A stretch of DNA of 64,000 nt from the NCBI GenBank assembly GCA_937922085.1, contig CAKZVD010000052.1:1-64000 (forward strand), read 5' to 3'. Positions 42,636 to 50,814 of the stretch are shown piece after piece. This DNA comes from an uncultured Tenacibaculum sp. Its GTDB lineage: Bacteria > Bacteroidota > Bacteroidia > Flavobacteriales > Flavobacteriaceae. The position numbers were made by a program, and so were the translations under genes. The notes beneath the pieces are model-generated. The model saw only the letters and a program-made list of their open reading frames with translations, ran no database searches and was not told the DNA's origin. Each line of letters begins with the position of its first letter. The stretch's first letter is position 1.

Positions 42636-43163
42636 TTATATTTTAAAATCTCCTTTTTCTTTATGCTCACTATTTTCATAACGTGAAATACATTTATCTA
42701 AGATTTCATAAGCTTCATCTGCATTTCCCCAGTCACCAATATCTACTTTTTTCTTTTCTAAATCTTTATACACCTTAAAAAAATGTGTTATCTCTTTTTG
42801 AAGATGTGGATTTAAATCTGATAAATCAGTATACTTATTCCAAATAGGATCTGACACAGGTACACAAACTATTTTTTCATCTGGTCCTTTTTCGTCTGCC
42901 ATATGAAAAACCCCAATAGGTTTAACTTCCATTACACACATTGGAAAAGTTGGCTCTGCTCCTAACACTAAAACATCTAATGGGTCACCATCTAAAGCTA
43001 ATGTTTCTGGAATAAAACCGTAATCACCAGGATACATCATTGAAGAAAATAACATTCTATCAAAACGGATTTTTCCTAAATCAAAATCGTATTCGTATTT
43101 ATTTCTACTTCCTTTTGGTATCTCTATTAGTACATCAACAGTTTGTTTCTCTTTTGCTGTCAT
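42636..43163 (-). CDS. ppa: soluble inorganic pyrophosphatase (family I)
   Basis: 175 residues from the ATG at 43163; the open frame runs 21 codons further up but passes through the -7 box, so it cannot be coding. Family I motifs: IEIPKGSRNKYEYD, MMYPGDYGFIPETLALDGDPLDVLVL (the D-x-D-P-x-D metal site) and KEITHFFKVYKDLEKKKVDIGDWG. It hydrolyses pyrophosphate in the cytoplasm. It lies directly upstream of hppA, so both the energy-wasting and energy-saving pyrophosphatases are next to each other, each with its own signals. Confidence 0.94.
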   Translation of the reverse strand: MTAKEKQTVDVLIEIPKGSRNKYEYDFDLGKIRFDRMLFSSMMYPGDYGFIPETLALDGDPLDVLVLGAEPTFPMCVMEVKPIGVFHMADEKGPDEKIVCVPVSDPIWNKYTDLSDLNPHLQKEITHFFKVYKDLEKKKVDIGDWGNADEAYEILDKCISRYENSEHKEKGDFKI

Positions 43164-43195
43164 ATTTGTTTTATTCGTTTCAAAAATTCGGATTA

Positions 43196-43203
43196 CAAAA
43201 CTA
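43196..43203 (-). promoter_or_regulatory. -7 promoter box of ppa
   Basis: The minus strand reads TAGTTTTG (TAnnTTTG), 32 bases before the ATG at 43163. Confidence 0.6.
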
Positions 43204-43260
43204 CATATAAATTGCAGTTCGATCACAAACTTTTAGGGTTATTTTTAAGTTAAATAAATA

Positions 43261-45792
43261 TTATAGATCTGGTTTAATTCCTATTCTAATAGCAAATGTA
43301 GGCGTTGGTACTGCAATACTATTGGCCGGAGGCGTATAACTACTTCTCCATATTGCATCTACTCTTAAGAAACGTAAATTACCATATCCTATATTCTCTA
43401 CCCCAAATCCATACTCATAATAAGGTCTTGTAGGTGCATTATAATTTATATTTTGAGCTAAACCAGTATTATTAGGAACACTATTAACTGCTATGTTTGC
43501 ATCAGAGATTTTACCATACACTGCTCTAAAAGTAGCTAAACTCCTTAATTTAAGCTTTTTTAACAATGGAATTCTATTTAAAATAAAACCATTAAAATGA
43601 TGTTCAAAATGAGTAGAAACATATTCATCTGTTAGAAAATCATAAAAATTCAATAATGAAAAAGTATTAGGAACTAACGAAAATGATTGGTTAGCTGGTA
43701 CAGCACTCAATAATGAAATAGGTACATTTCCAAAGGTTTTACCCCCTTCAACTGTAGCATCTAACAAACCATACTTTCCTAATAAAATTGGTTGATTATA
43801 TTTTATTTGAATTTTATCGTAATCATGAGTTCCATTTAAAAATCCTTTATACCCATGACGATAATTAATCACAATAGATGGAAAAACATTCCTTCCATAA
43901 CGTTGTTGAACTCCTAATCCATATACAAATCTACCTGGCGTAAACGTTAAATATACATCAGAAGCTACATCTGTAACTCTTGATTGTATTCTTCCTAAAT
44001 CATCATTATATCGAATCGAAAAATTCTCAGGACTAGCTGATTGTATTTGTGAATGTGAAAAATTAAATCCTAAATGAAAATTATTATTCACTGCATAATC
44101 AAAATTTGTAGCATATTTTTCTACTGTAGATAAGAAAAAGTTATTACCTCTAGAAAATAATGCCGTTGAACCAAATGTTCTCCCTAATAATTGTGTCGTA
44201 TTTAGTAAGCTACTACCTAATTGTTCTATATCTTTTTGATAAGCAACACTTGTTGTAATTCTAGGTGCATAAGACAATAAATATTGAGCTTCTACTCCGT
44301 ATTTTAAATCCTTATCTTTAAACCCATATGCTAAATGACCTGACAACCTAAATCGATCATCCTTTGTTTTAAATGTTCTAAAACCTAATCTAGTTCTAAA
44401 ACCTTCCACCTCATTACTAGCAAAAGCAGTCCAAAAAGGACCTAATTGTAAATTTAATCCTGGTATATTTATAAAACCACTTGAAATGGTATTAATTAAA
44501 CCAGTTAATTTCTTTATTTCCTTTTTCTCTTTTACCGTTTTAATTAACTTATAGGTTTCTTTACTGCTTTCAGTATCTTGTTTTTTCCAATAATTATCCG
44601 ATCTAAAATATTGATCTGGCCTTATCTTTTGTTTCGATGTTAGATAAAACTCATTAGGTAAAGGCTTATCTAAAACATAATCGCTATAACCAATAGTCTT
44701 TTTAATAGTTAATCCTTTATTTGCTTCATTTTTATCTAAGAATGTAAAATCTCCTTCATAAGCATTTTTTGTAGGGATATAAATACTATCATTCCTTACT
44801 TCAAATTCTTTCTCAAAAGTTAAACCTCTAACAAAGTTTAAATTGGCTCCTTTAACTACCTGCATTCTCAATTTCTTAATTGTAAATGCTTTATCAGCTA
44901 CCCAAAAATTTCCTTTAAATGCTAAATCTTGATCTCTAATAGGAAAGAAAAATATATTATATAATTTCTCTTTGTTATTTACAACACTATCATATAACAC
45001 ATAATCATATGTTGCAAAACCATCTGTAGATAAAGGACTTACAAATGACTTTCTTAATAATGTAATATTATTTCTAAATACATCTACATTCTGAAATGTA
45101 TTAGACATTCTATCAAAAACAAATCCTTGTGCTCCTAAACCTTCTTGCTTTTCAGCTTCAATGTCTTCTCTTACGTCCTTTGTTTTATTATTTCCGTAAA
45201 CTTTAGCTATTTGTTCACTTAAAAAAATTGGTATATAATAGTTAATTCCATCACTATCATATTTAACTTCCTTAATTATCTCTTTATATTCTTTTTTGAA
45301 AATTCGTTTAATGAATCCCGAATCTAAGTTATTTAAACCTATCTCAATTTGAGTGTGTTTTTTAAATTGGTAATTGTTTACTAAATCAACTCCATTTTTT
45401 CTTTTGCGTTTCCATATTTCTTTTAAAATCTTATACGCAGGATTTTCTTTCTTTTTTAACCTCTTTTTAGGTTTAGTTACAACAATTACCTCTTCTAATA
45501 CATTCGCTCCTTCTTTTAAAACAATGTTTAAAAATTTTGTTTTCGGAGAAACCTTTAGTGTTTGAGTTTGAAACCCAATAAAAGAAACCTCTAAAACTCC
45601 TCTTCTTTTCTTTGCTTTAAAAGCAAATCTTCCATCAAAATCAGTATTAGTTCCTTGTGTAGTTCCTTTAATAAATACCGATACATCTGGCATTGGATTA
45701 TTAAACTCATCAACTACTTTACCCTTAATTACTAATTGAGCTTTTACTACCAAACTCAAAAAAATGAATATTATAAAAACTTTAACTTTCAT
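43261..45792 (-). CDS. DUF5686 outer-membrane protein with carboxypeptidase-regulatory-like domain
   Basis: 843 residues. A signal peptide (MKVKVFIIFIFLSLVVKA), a CarboxypepD_reg-like beta domain (LVIKGKVVDEFNNPMPDVSVFIKGTTQGTNTDFDGRFAFKAKK) as in TonB-dependent receptors, then DUF5686, which ends in a C-terminal outer-membrane barrel-like region (FALRIGIKPDL end). Motifs such as KENPAYKILKEIWKRKRKNGVDLVNNYQFKKHTQIEIGLNNLDS are characteristic of this family in flavobacteria. Function is unknown; it is probably an outer-membrane barrel. It has no TonB plug, so it is not a classic receptor. Confidence 0.85.
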   Translation of the reverse strand: MKVKVFIIFIFLSLVVKAQLVIKGKVVDEFNNPMPDVSVFIKGTTQGTNTDFDGRFAFKAKKRRGVLEVSFIGFQTQTLKVSPKTKFLNIVLKEGANVLEEVIVVTKPKKRLKKKENPAYKILKEIWKRKRKNGVDLVNNYQFKKHTQIEIGLNNLDSGFIKRIFKKEYKEIIKEVKYDSDGINYYIPIFLSEQIAKVYGNNKTKDVREDIEAEKQEGLGAQGFVFDRMSNTFQNVDVFRNNITLLRKSFVSPLSTDGFATYDYVLYDSVVNNKEKLYNIFFFPIRDQDLAFKGNFWVADKAFTIKKLRMQVVKGANLNFVRGLTFEKEFEVRNDSIYIPTKNAYEGDFTFLDKNEANKGLTIKKTIGYSDYVLDKPLPNEFYLTSKQKIRPDQYFRSDNYWKKQDTESSKETYKLIKTVKEKKEIKKLTGLINTISSGFINIPGLNLQLGPFWTAFASNEVEGFRTRLGFRTFKTKDDRFRLSGHLAYGFKDKDLKYGVEAQYLLSYAPRITTSVAYQKDIEQLGSSLLNTTQLLGRTFGSTALFSRGNNFFLSTVEKYATNFDYAVNNNFHLGFNFSHSQIQSASPENFSIRYNDDLGRIQSRVTDVASDVYLTFTPGRFVYGLGVQQRYGRNVFPSIVINYRHGYKGFLNGTHDYDKIQIKYNQPILLGKYGLLDATVEGGKTFGNVPISLLSAVPANQSFSLVPNTFSLLNFYDFLTDEYVSTHFEHHFNGFILNRIPLLKKLKLRSLATFRAVYGKISDANIAVNSVPNNTGLAQNINYNAPTRPYYEYGFGVENIGYGNLRFLRVDAIWRSSYTPPANSIAVPTPTFAIRIGIKPDL

Positions 45793-45808
45793 ATCTTTAT
45801 TTACATCA

Positions 45809-45845
45809 AAATCCTTTCGGCAAAAAATATGCCAAAAGGATTTTT
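45809..45845 (-). terminator. terminator of pdhB
   Basis: AATCCTTTTGGCAT and TGCCGAAAGGATT pair (one mismatch-type G-U pair) downstream of pdhB on the minus strand, followed by TTTTG. Confidence 0.55.
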
Positions 45846-45869
45846 AAAAAATTTAATTTTATAACTTTC

Positions 45870-46850
45870 TTATTTAAGGTACATTACTTCTTTAACTGCC
45901 TTAATAACATCGTTAGCATTAGGTAACCACTTCTCTAATAATACTGGAGAATATGGTGCTGGTGTATCAGCCGTTGTTATTCTTTTAATTGGTGCATCTA
46001 AATAATCAAAAGCTTCGTCTTGCACTCTAAAAGTTATTTCAGATGAAACACTTCCAAAAGGCCAAGCTTCTTCTAAAATCACTAATCTATTTGTTTTCTT
46101 TACAGATTCTAATATTGTATTATGATCCATAGGACGAACAGTCCTTAAATCTATTACCTCAACAGAAATACCTTCTTTAGCTAAACTATCTGCGGCTTTA
46201 TAAGCTTCTTTTATAATCTTACCAAAAGAAACCACTGTTACGTCTGATCCTTCTTTTTTAATTTCAGCAACCCCAATAGGTATAATATATTCTCCTTCAG
46301 GAACCTCCATTTTATCACCATACATCTGTTCCGATTCCATAAAAATTACAGGATCATCATCTCTAATTGCTGCTTTTAATAATCCTTTTGCATCGTATGG
46401 ATTAGAAGGTACTATTACTTTTAATCCTGGACAATTTGCAAACCAACTTTCAAATGCTTGTGAATGTGTGGCTGCTAATTGACCTGCAGAGGCTGTTGGA
46501 CCTCTAAAAACGATAGGACAATTAAATTGACCACCACTCATTTGACGTATTTTAGCAGCGTTATTAATAATTTGATCAATACCCACTAAAGAGAAATTGA
46601 AAGTCATATATTCTACAATAGGTCTGTTACCGTTCATAGCTGACCCTACAGCTATACCTCCAAAACCTAATTCGGCAATAGGAGTATCTATAACTCTCTT
46701 AGCACCAAACTCGTCAAGCATTCCTTTACTTGCCTTATAAGCACCATTATACTCAGCAACCTCTTCTCCCATTAAATAGATACTCTCATCACGACGCATT
46801 TCTTCACTCATTGCCTCGCAAATAGCTTCTCTAAATTGAATTGTTTTCAT
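45870..46850 (-). CDS. pdhB: pyruvate dehydrogenase E1 component, beta subunit
   Basis: 326 residues, full length. It starts MKTIQFREAICEAMSEEMRRDESIYLMGEEVAEYNGAYK, with the Glu that activates thiamine diphosphate within GEEVAEYNG; further motifs are IDTPIAELGFGGIAVGSAMNG, IVFRGPTASAGQLAATHSQAFE and VEVIDLRTVRPMDHNTI. Combines with PdhA to decarboxylate pyruvate for acetyl-CoA formation. The alpha subunit and E2 are not adjacent here, as often seen in flavobacteria. A sister branched-chain E1 beta is possible but less likely, given the sequence. Confidence 0.92.
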   Translation of the reverse strand: MKTIQFREAICEAMSEEMRRDESIYLMGEEVAEYNGAYKASKGMLDEFGAKRVIDTPIAELGFGGIAVGSAMNGNRPIVEYMTFNFSLVGIDQIINNAAKIRQMSGGQFNCPIVFRGPTASAGQLAATHSQAFESWFANCPGLKVIVPSNPYDAKGLLKAAIRDDDPVIFMESEQMYGDKMEVPEGEYIIPIGVAEIKKEGSDVTVVSFGKIIKEAYKAADSLAKEGISVEVIDLRTVRPMDHNTILESVKKTNRLVILEEAWPFGSVSSEITFRVQDEAFDYLDAPIKRITTADTPAPYSPVLLEKWLPNANDVIKAVKEVMYLK

Positions 46851-46883
46851 ACGTTATATTAAAGTAGTTGTTTATTTGATTTG

Positions 46884-46891
46884 CAAAAATA
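46884..46891 (-). promoter_or_regulatory. -7 promoter box of pdhB
   Basis: The minus strand reads TATTTTTG (TAnnTTTG), 33 bases before the ATG at 46850. Confidence 0.6.
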
Positions 46892-46913
46892 AATAAAATA
46901 GCTGTAAAAAAAT

Positions 46914-46921
46914 TATATTTG
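46914..46921 (+). promoter_or_regulatory. -7 promoter box of the GT-C-like membrane protein gene
   Basis: TATATTTG (TAnnTTTG), 22 bases before the GTG at 46944. It supports the GTG start. Confidence 0.55.
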
Positions 46922-46943
46922 ATTATTTTAAATGATTTAAAAA

Positions 46944-48092
46944 GTGTTAAGAAAAAACAAAACTCTATTTATCTTTAATTTTCCTTTACTTATATTTTTA
47001 TTTGTTAATGTTATTTTTATCTTGAGATACGGTAGTAGACAACCTTTTATTTCTGAATATGTTATTTCTTTCATTTATGTATCTTGTATCTTAATTTGTC
47101 TTTTTTTTCTAGAAAAAAACAAACAAAAAATAAACGGTATAACTCAATTTAACAGTTATTTTTTGCTTTTTATCATTATCTTATTTTTAATCTTTATCCT
47201 TATAAATATTGTAGTTGATAGCTCTAATTTAAATGTTGATAGGTGGTCTGCCATGCATATTACAATAGAAAACATGCTCAAAGGAGTTTATCCATACAAT
47301 CAATTAGATCATTTGGGGCAAACTTCCTCTAATTTACCTGGTTTATCATACATTGGATTACCTTTTTATTTTATGGGTGATGTAGGTTTACTTCAACCAT
47401 TTGTGTTTTTGTTGTTTTTTATATGGCTATTAAAAACTAATAGACAGCATAAAACAAAACTTACTATCTTAATATTATTTATTTTATCACCCTCTTTTTT
47501 ATGGGAAGTTTTTGTTAAAAGTGATTTAATGAGCAATATATTATTACTTATCTTATTTATAAGCGCTTGGAAAGAGAAAATTAAAAGTCAAAAAACAAAT
47601 ACAATTATTTTTTCAACTCTTCTAATTAGTCTCTTAATTTTAACTAGAGGAATTGTTTTAATACCACTTCTTTTAATACTTTTTTCTGTTTTTATAGAAT
47701 CTACGATTCGCTACAAATTAAAATTCATTTTTTTCTCTTTTTTTTGGATAATATTATTAATAGTCCCTATATTATTTTCCATAGATAACATCTCTATAGC
47801 TATTGAGCATAATCCATTTACTCACCAAACCAAATATGCTCCAAAAATTCTAATTATAATATCTCTAATAACTCCTTTATTTCTTTCTAGAAAAAACCTA
47901 ACTATTAACGATACCTATAAGTATTCTCTTTACATAATATTCTTTTTAGTCTTTATTACTTTTCTTTTAAATATACTTGAAGAAGGTGTTGCTAAGAATA
48001 TCTATGGAACCGTTTTTGATTTGTCATATTTAAGCATGGTACTTCCTTTTAGTATCTTATTAATAACTAAACAGTCTATTTCAAAATACTAA
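46944..48092 (+). CDS. polytopic membrane protein, GT-C glycosyltransferase-like
   Basis: 382 residues starting with GTG; the only upstream in-frame ATG (46932) is followed by a stop. About ten hydrophobic helices. After the third comes a short extracytoplasmic loop, SSNLNVDRWSAMHITIENMLKGVYPYNQ, with Asp-Arg and aromatic residues like the first loop of GT-C glycosyltransferases, then GQTSSNLPGLSYIGLPFYFMG, a typical 'PPL/Y' segment of the same group. It could add a sugar from a polyprenyl-phosphate donor to an envelope acceptor. No known name; the family call is tentative. It is alone between pdhB and etfB. Confidence 0.65.
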   Translation: MLRKNKTLFIFNFPLLIFLFVNVIFILRYGSRQPFISEYVISFIYVSCILICLFFLEKNKQKINGITQFNSYFLLFIIILFLIFILINIVVDSSNLNVDRWSAMHITIENMLKGVYPYNQLDHLGQTSSNLPGLSYIGLPFYFMGDVGLLQPFVFLLFFIWLLKTNRQHKTKLTILILFILSPSFLWEVFVKSDLMSNILLLILFISAWKEKIKSQKTNTIIFSTLLISLLILTRGIVLIPLLLILFSVFIESTIRYKLKFIFFSFFWIILLIVPILFSIDNISIAIEHNPFTHQTKYAPKILIIISLITPLFLSRKNLTINDTYKYSLYIIFFLVFITFLLNILEEGVAKNIYGTVFDLSYLSMVLPFSILLITKQSISKY

Positions 48093-48272
48093 AACTAACA
48101 AATGAAAACCTTTCTTTTCTTTAACAATACACCATAAATAAGATGTTTTAATACATTATTAAGAACTTGTTAAAAAAACTTCTCAATTTAATAAATTTAC
48201 TATGCATGCATAATAAATCAAAAAAAATACTTAAATTCGTGGCACAAAATTAAGCGTTCTAAAACAAAATAT

Positions 48273-49013
48273 ATGAAAATATTAGTTTGTATCAGCCACG
48301 TGCCAGATACCACTTCAAAAATTAATTTCACCGATGACAACACTAAATTTGATACTAATGGGGTTCAATTTGTTATAAACCCTTATGACGAGTTTAGTTT
48401 AACTCGTGCAATGTGGTTTAAAGAAAAGCAAGGAGCTTCTGTAACAGTTGTAAATGTTGGAGGCGCTGAAACTGAACCTACTTTACGTAAAGCTTTAGCT
48501 ATTGGAGCGGATGATGCTATTCGTGTTAATGCAGTACCTACTGATGGTTTTTTAGTAGCAAAAGAATTAGCTGAAGTTGTAAAAAATGGAGGTTATGACG
48601 TAGTACTAGCAGGAAAAGAATCTGCTGATTATAATGGGCAAATGGTTCCTGGAATGTTAGCTTCTTTACTTGAATATAATTTTGTAAACGGATGTGTTGG
48701 AGTTGAAATAGAAGGTACAAATGCTTCTTTAGAAAGAGAAATTGACGGAGGAGAAGAAAAAGTTACTTCATCTTTACCTATAGTAGTTGCTGGGCAAAAA
48801 GGAATCGTAGAAGAAAAAGATTTACGTATTCCTAATATGCGTGGTATTATGATGGCTAGAAAAAAGCCTTTAAATGTTATTGAGCCAACTGGAGTTAGCA
48901 ATTCTACCAGTACTCAAACATTTGAGAAGCCAGCACCAAAAGGCGACGTAAAGTTAGTAGACAATGTTGATGATTTAATCAACTTATTACATAACGAAGC
49001 AAAAGCAATTTAA
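48273..49013 (+). CDS. etfB: electron transfer flavoprotein, beta subunit
   Basis: 246 residues. It starts MKILVCISHVPDTTSKINF and has the AMP-binding motif and beta signature VLAGKESADYNGQMVPGMLASLLE, then REIDGGEEKVTSSLPIVVAGQKGI and LRIPNMRGIMMARKKPL. ETF takes electrons from acyl-CoA dehydrogenases and passes them to the quinone pool. It is followed 65 bases later by etfA; both form an operon. Confidence 0.95.
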   Translation: MKILVCISHVPDTTSKINFTDDNTKFDTNGVQFVINPYDEFSLTRAMWFKEKQGASVTVVNVGGAETEPTLRKALAIGADDAIRVNAVPTDGFLVAKELAEVVKNGGYDVVLAGKESADYNGQMVPGMLASLLEYNFVNGCVGVEIEGTNASLEREIDGGEEKVTSSLPIVVAGQKGIVEEKDLRIPNMRGIMMARKKPLNVIEPTGVSNSTSTQTFEKPAPKGDVKLVDNVDDLINLLHNEAKAI

Positions 49014-49078
49014 ATTTAAAATCACTTTTTTAGTAAATGATCAAATCATTTTTACTAAAATTCTAAAAATATATTAAT

Positions 49079-50032
49079 ATGTCTGTATTAGTTTTTGCCG
49101 ATTCATCGGAAGGAAAATTCAAAAAAACAGCTTATGAAGTTGTTTCATATGGAAAAAAGGTAGCAGAACAATTAGGTACTAATGTTATTGCTTTAACTAT
49201 AAATGGTGGAGATGCTTCTGAGTTATATGCTTATGGAGCAGAGAAAGTAATCGAAGTAAAAAATGACTTATCTTCTTTTAACGCTAAAGCTTATGCCTCA
49301 ATTATAAATCAAGTTGCAAAAAATCAAAGTTCAAATACTGTTATTATCGATTCTAGTATTGATGGATTAACAGTTGCTCCTTTAGTTGCTGTTAGTTTAG
49401 AAGCTGGTTATGCTTCTAATGTAGTTGAATTACCAAACAGCACAAGTCCTTTTGTAGTAAAACGTAAAGCTTTTTCTAATAAAGGTTTTAACAATACTGA
49501 AATCATTAGTGAAAACAAAGTAATAGGAGTTGCTAAAAATTCTTACGGAGCTCACGAAAATGCGGTTAGTGGATCTACAGAAAGTTTTGATGCTACGATA
49601 CCAGATTTAGGAGTTAACTCTGTGTCTATTGACAAAGCTACTGGAAAAGTTACAATTTCAGATGCTGATGTTGTTGTTTCTGCAGGACGTGGTTTAAAAG
49701 GACCTGAGAACTGGGGAATGGTAGAAGAATTAGCAGATATCTTAGGAGCTGCTACTGCATGTTCTAAACCTGTTTCAGATTTAGGATGGAGACCTCATAG
49801 TGAACACGTAGGACAAACTGGTAAACCTGTTGCTTCAAATTTATACATTGCTATTGGTATTTCTGGTGCAATTCAACATTTAGCAGGTGTAAATGCTTCT
49901 AAAGTAAAAGTTGTAATCAATAATGACCCTGAAGCTCCTTTCTTTAAAGCTGCTGATTATGGAATTGTTGGTGATGCTTTTGAGGTAATTCCTCAACTTA
50001 TAGAGAAACTAAAAGCCTTTAAACAAGCTTAA
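49079..50032 (+). CDS. etfA: electron transfer flavoprotein, alpha subunit
   Basis: 317 residues. The N-terminal domain matches EtfB, and the C-terminal FAD-binding domain is complete: VVSAGRGLKGPENWGMVEELADILGAATACSKPVSDLGW, then HVGQTGKPVASNLYIAIGISGAIQHLAG and INNDPEAPFFKAADYGIVGDAFEVIPQL. It binds FAD and pairs with EtfB. A terminator lies just downstream. Confidence 0.95.
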   Translation: MSVLVFADSSEGKFKKTAYEVVSYGKKVAEQLGTNVIALTINGGDASELYAYGAEKVIEVKNDLSSFNAKAYASIINQVAKNQSSNTVIIDSSIDGLTVAPLVAVSLEAGYASNVVELPNSTSPFVVKRKAFSNKGFNNTEIISENKVIGVAKNSYGAHENAVSGSTESFDATIPDLGVNSVSIDKATGKVTISDADVVVSAGRGLKGPENWGMVEELADILGAATACSKPVSDLGWRPHSEHVGQTGKPVASNLYIAIGISGAIQHLAGVNASKVKVVINNDPEAPFFKAADYGIVGDAFEVIPQLIEKLKAFKQA

Positions 50033-50049
50033 TAAAGTTAAATATATAC

Positions 50050-50088
50050 AAAACCTCGAAAACCTTTATTTTCGAGGTTTTTATTTTT
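50050..50088 (+). terminator. terminator of etfBA
   Basis: AAAACCTCGAAAA and TTTTCGAGGTTTTT pair around a short loop, followed by a T run, 17 bases after the etfA stop. Confidence 0.85.
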
Positions 50089-50185
50089 TACTTAGAAACA
50101 CTTTTTGTACTCATATTTTTTATTAAATTGTGACACCTTAAAGGCAGTCTATGAAAGACAGCTTTTTTTGTATGAAGACAGATAC

Positions 50186-50794
50186 ATGAGCTTAGTAAGA
50201 TTAACCATCAAAGGAATTTCATATAGTCAGACTCAAAGCGGAGCTTATGCTCTTGTGTTGAGCGAAATGGAAGGAACAAGAACATTACCAATTATTATAG
50301 GTGCTTTTGAAGCACAATCTATTGCAATTGCTTTAGAGAAAGAAATTAGACCTCCTAGACCTCTAACTCATGATTTATTTAAATCATTTGCTGAAAGGTT
50401 TCAAATAGAAGTGAAACAAGTTATTATTCATAAACTTGTTGATGGTGTCTTTTTCTCTAGCTTAATATGCGAAAGAGACGGCATTGAAGAATCTATAGAT
50501 ACAAGAACATCTGACGCAATAGCTTTAGCTGTTCGCTTTCAAGCTCCTATCTTCACTTTTAAAAACATTTTAGATAAAGCTGGTATTTATTTAAAATCGG
50601 ATGAAGAAATAGATATTCAACAAGAATCTGATGTTAATGACATAGAACTTATTACAGATGATGAACTCATTTTAGAAAGTGATAATTCTCAACTTTCTTT
50701 AAATGAATTAGAAGAACAACTTAATAAAGCTGTAGGTAATGAAGATTATGAACTAGCAGCTAAAATTAGAGACGAAATAAGTAAACGTTTATAA
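50186..50794 (+). CDS. bifunctional nuclease family protein (DUF151) with UVR motif
   Basis: 202 residues from the ATG at 50186 (MSLVRLTIKGISYSQTQSGAYALVL); earlier codons show no family similarity. DUF151 core: EGTRTLPIIIGAFEAQSIAIALE, RPPRPLTHDLFKSF and IDTRTSDAIALAVRFQAPIF. A C-terminal UVR helical hairpin follows (LNELEEQLNKAVGNEDYELAAKIRDEISKR), as found in Bacteroidota members. In plants a relative has RNase and DNase activity; in bacteria the role is not settled. It is 20 bases ahead of the CNT transporter gene, likely co-transcribed. Confidence 0.9.
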   Translation: MSLVRLTIKGISYSQTQSGAYALVLSEMEGTRTLPIIIGAFEAQSIAIALEKEIRPPRPLTHDLFKSFAERFQIEVKQVIIHKLVDGVFFSSLICERDGIEESIDTRTSDAIALAVRFQAPIFTFKNILDKAGIYLKSDEEIDIQQESDVNDIELITDDELILESDNSQLSLNELEEQLNKAVGNEDYELAAKIRDEISKRL

Positions 50795-50814
50795 ACAACC
50801 CTTCCCTTATTGGC

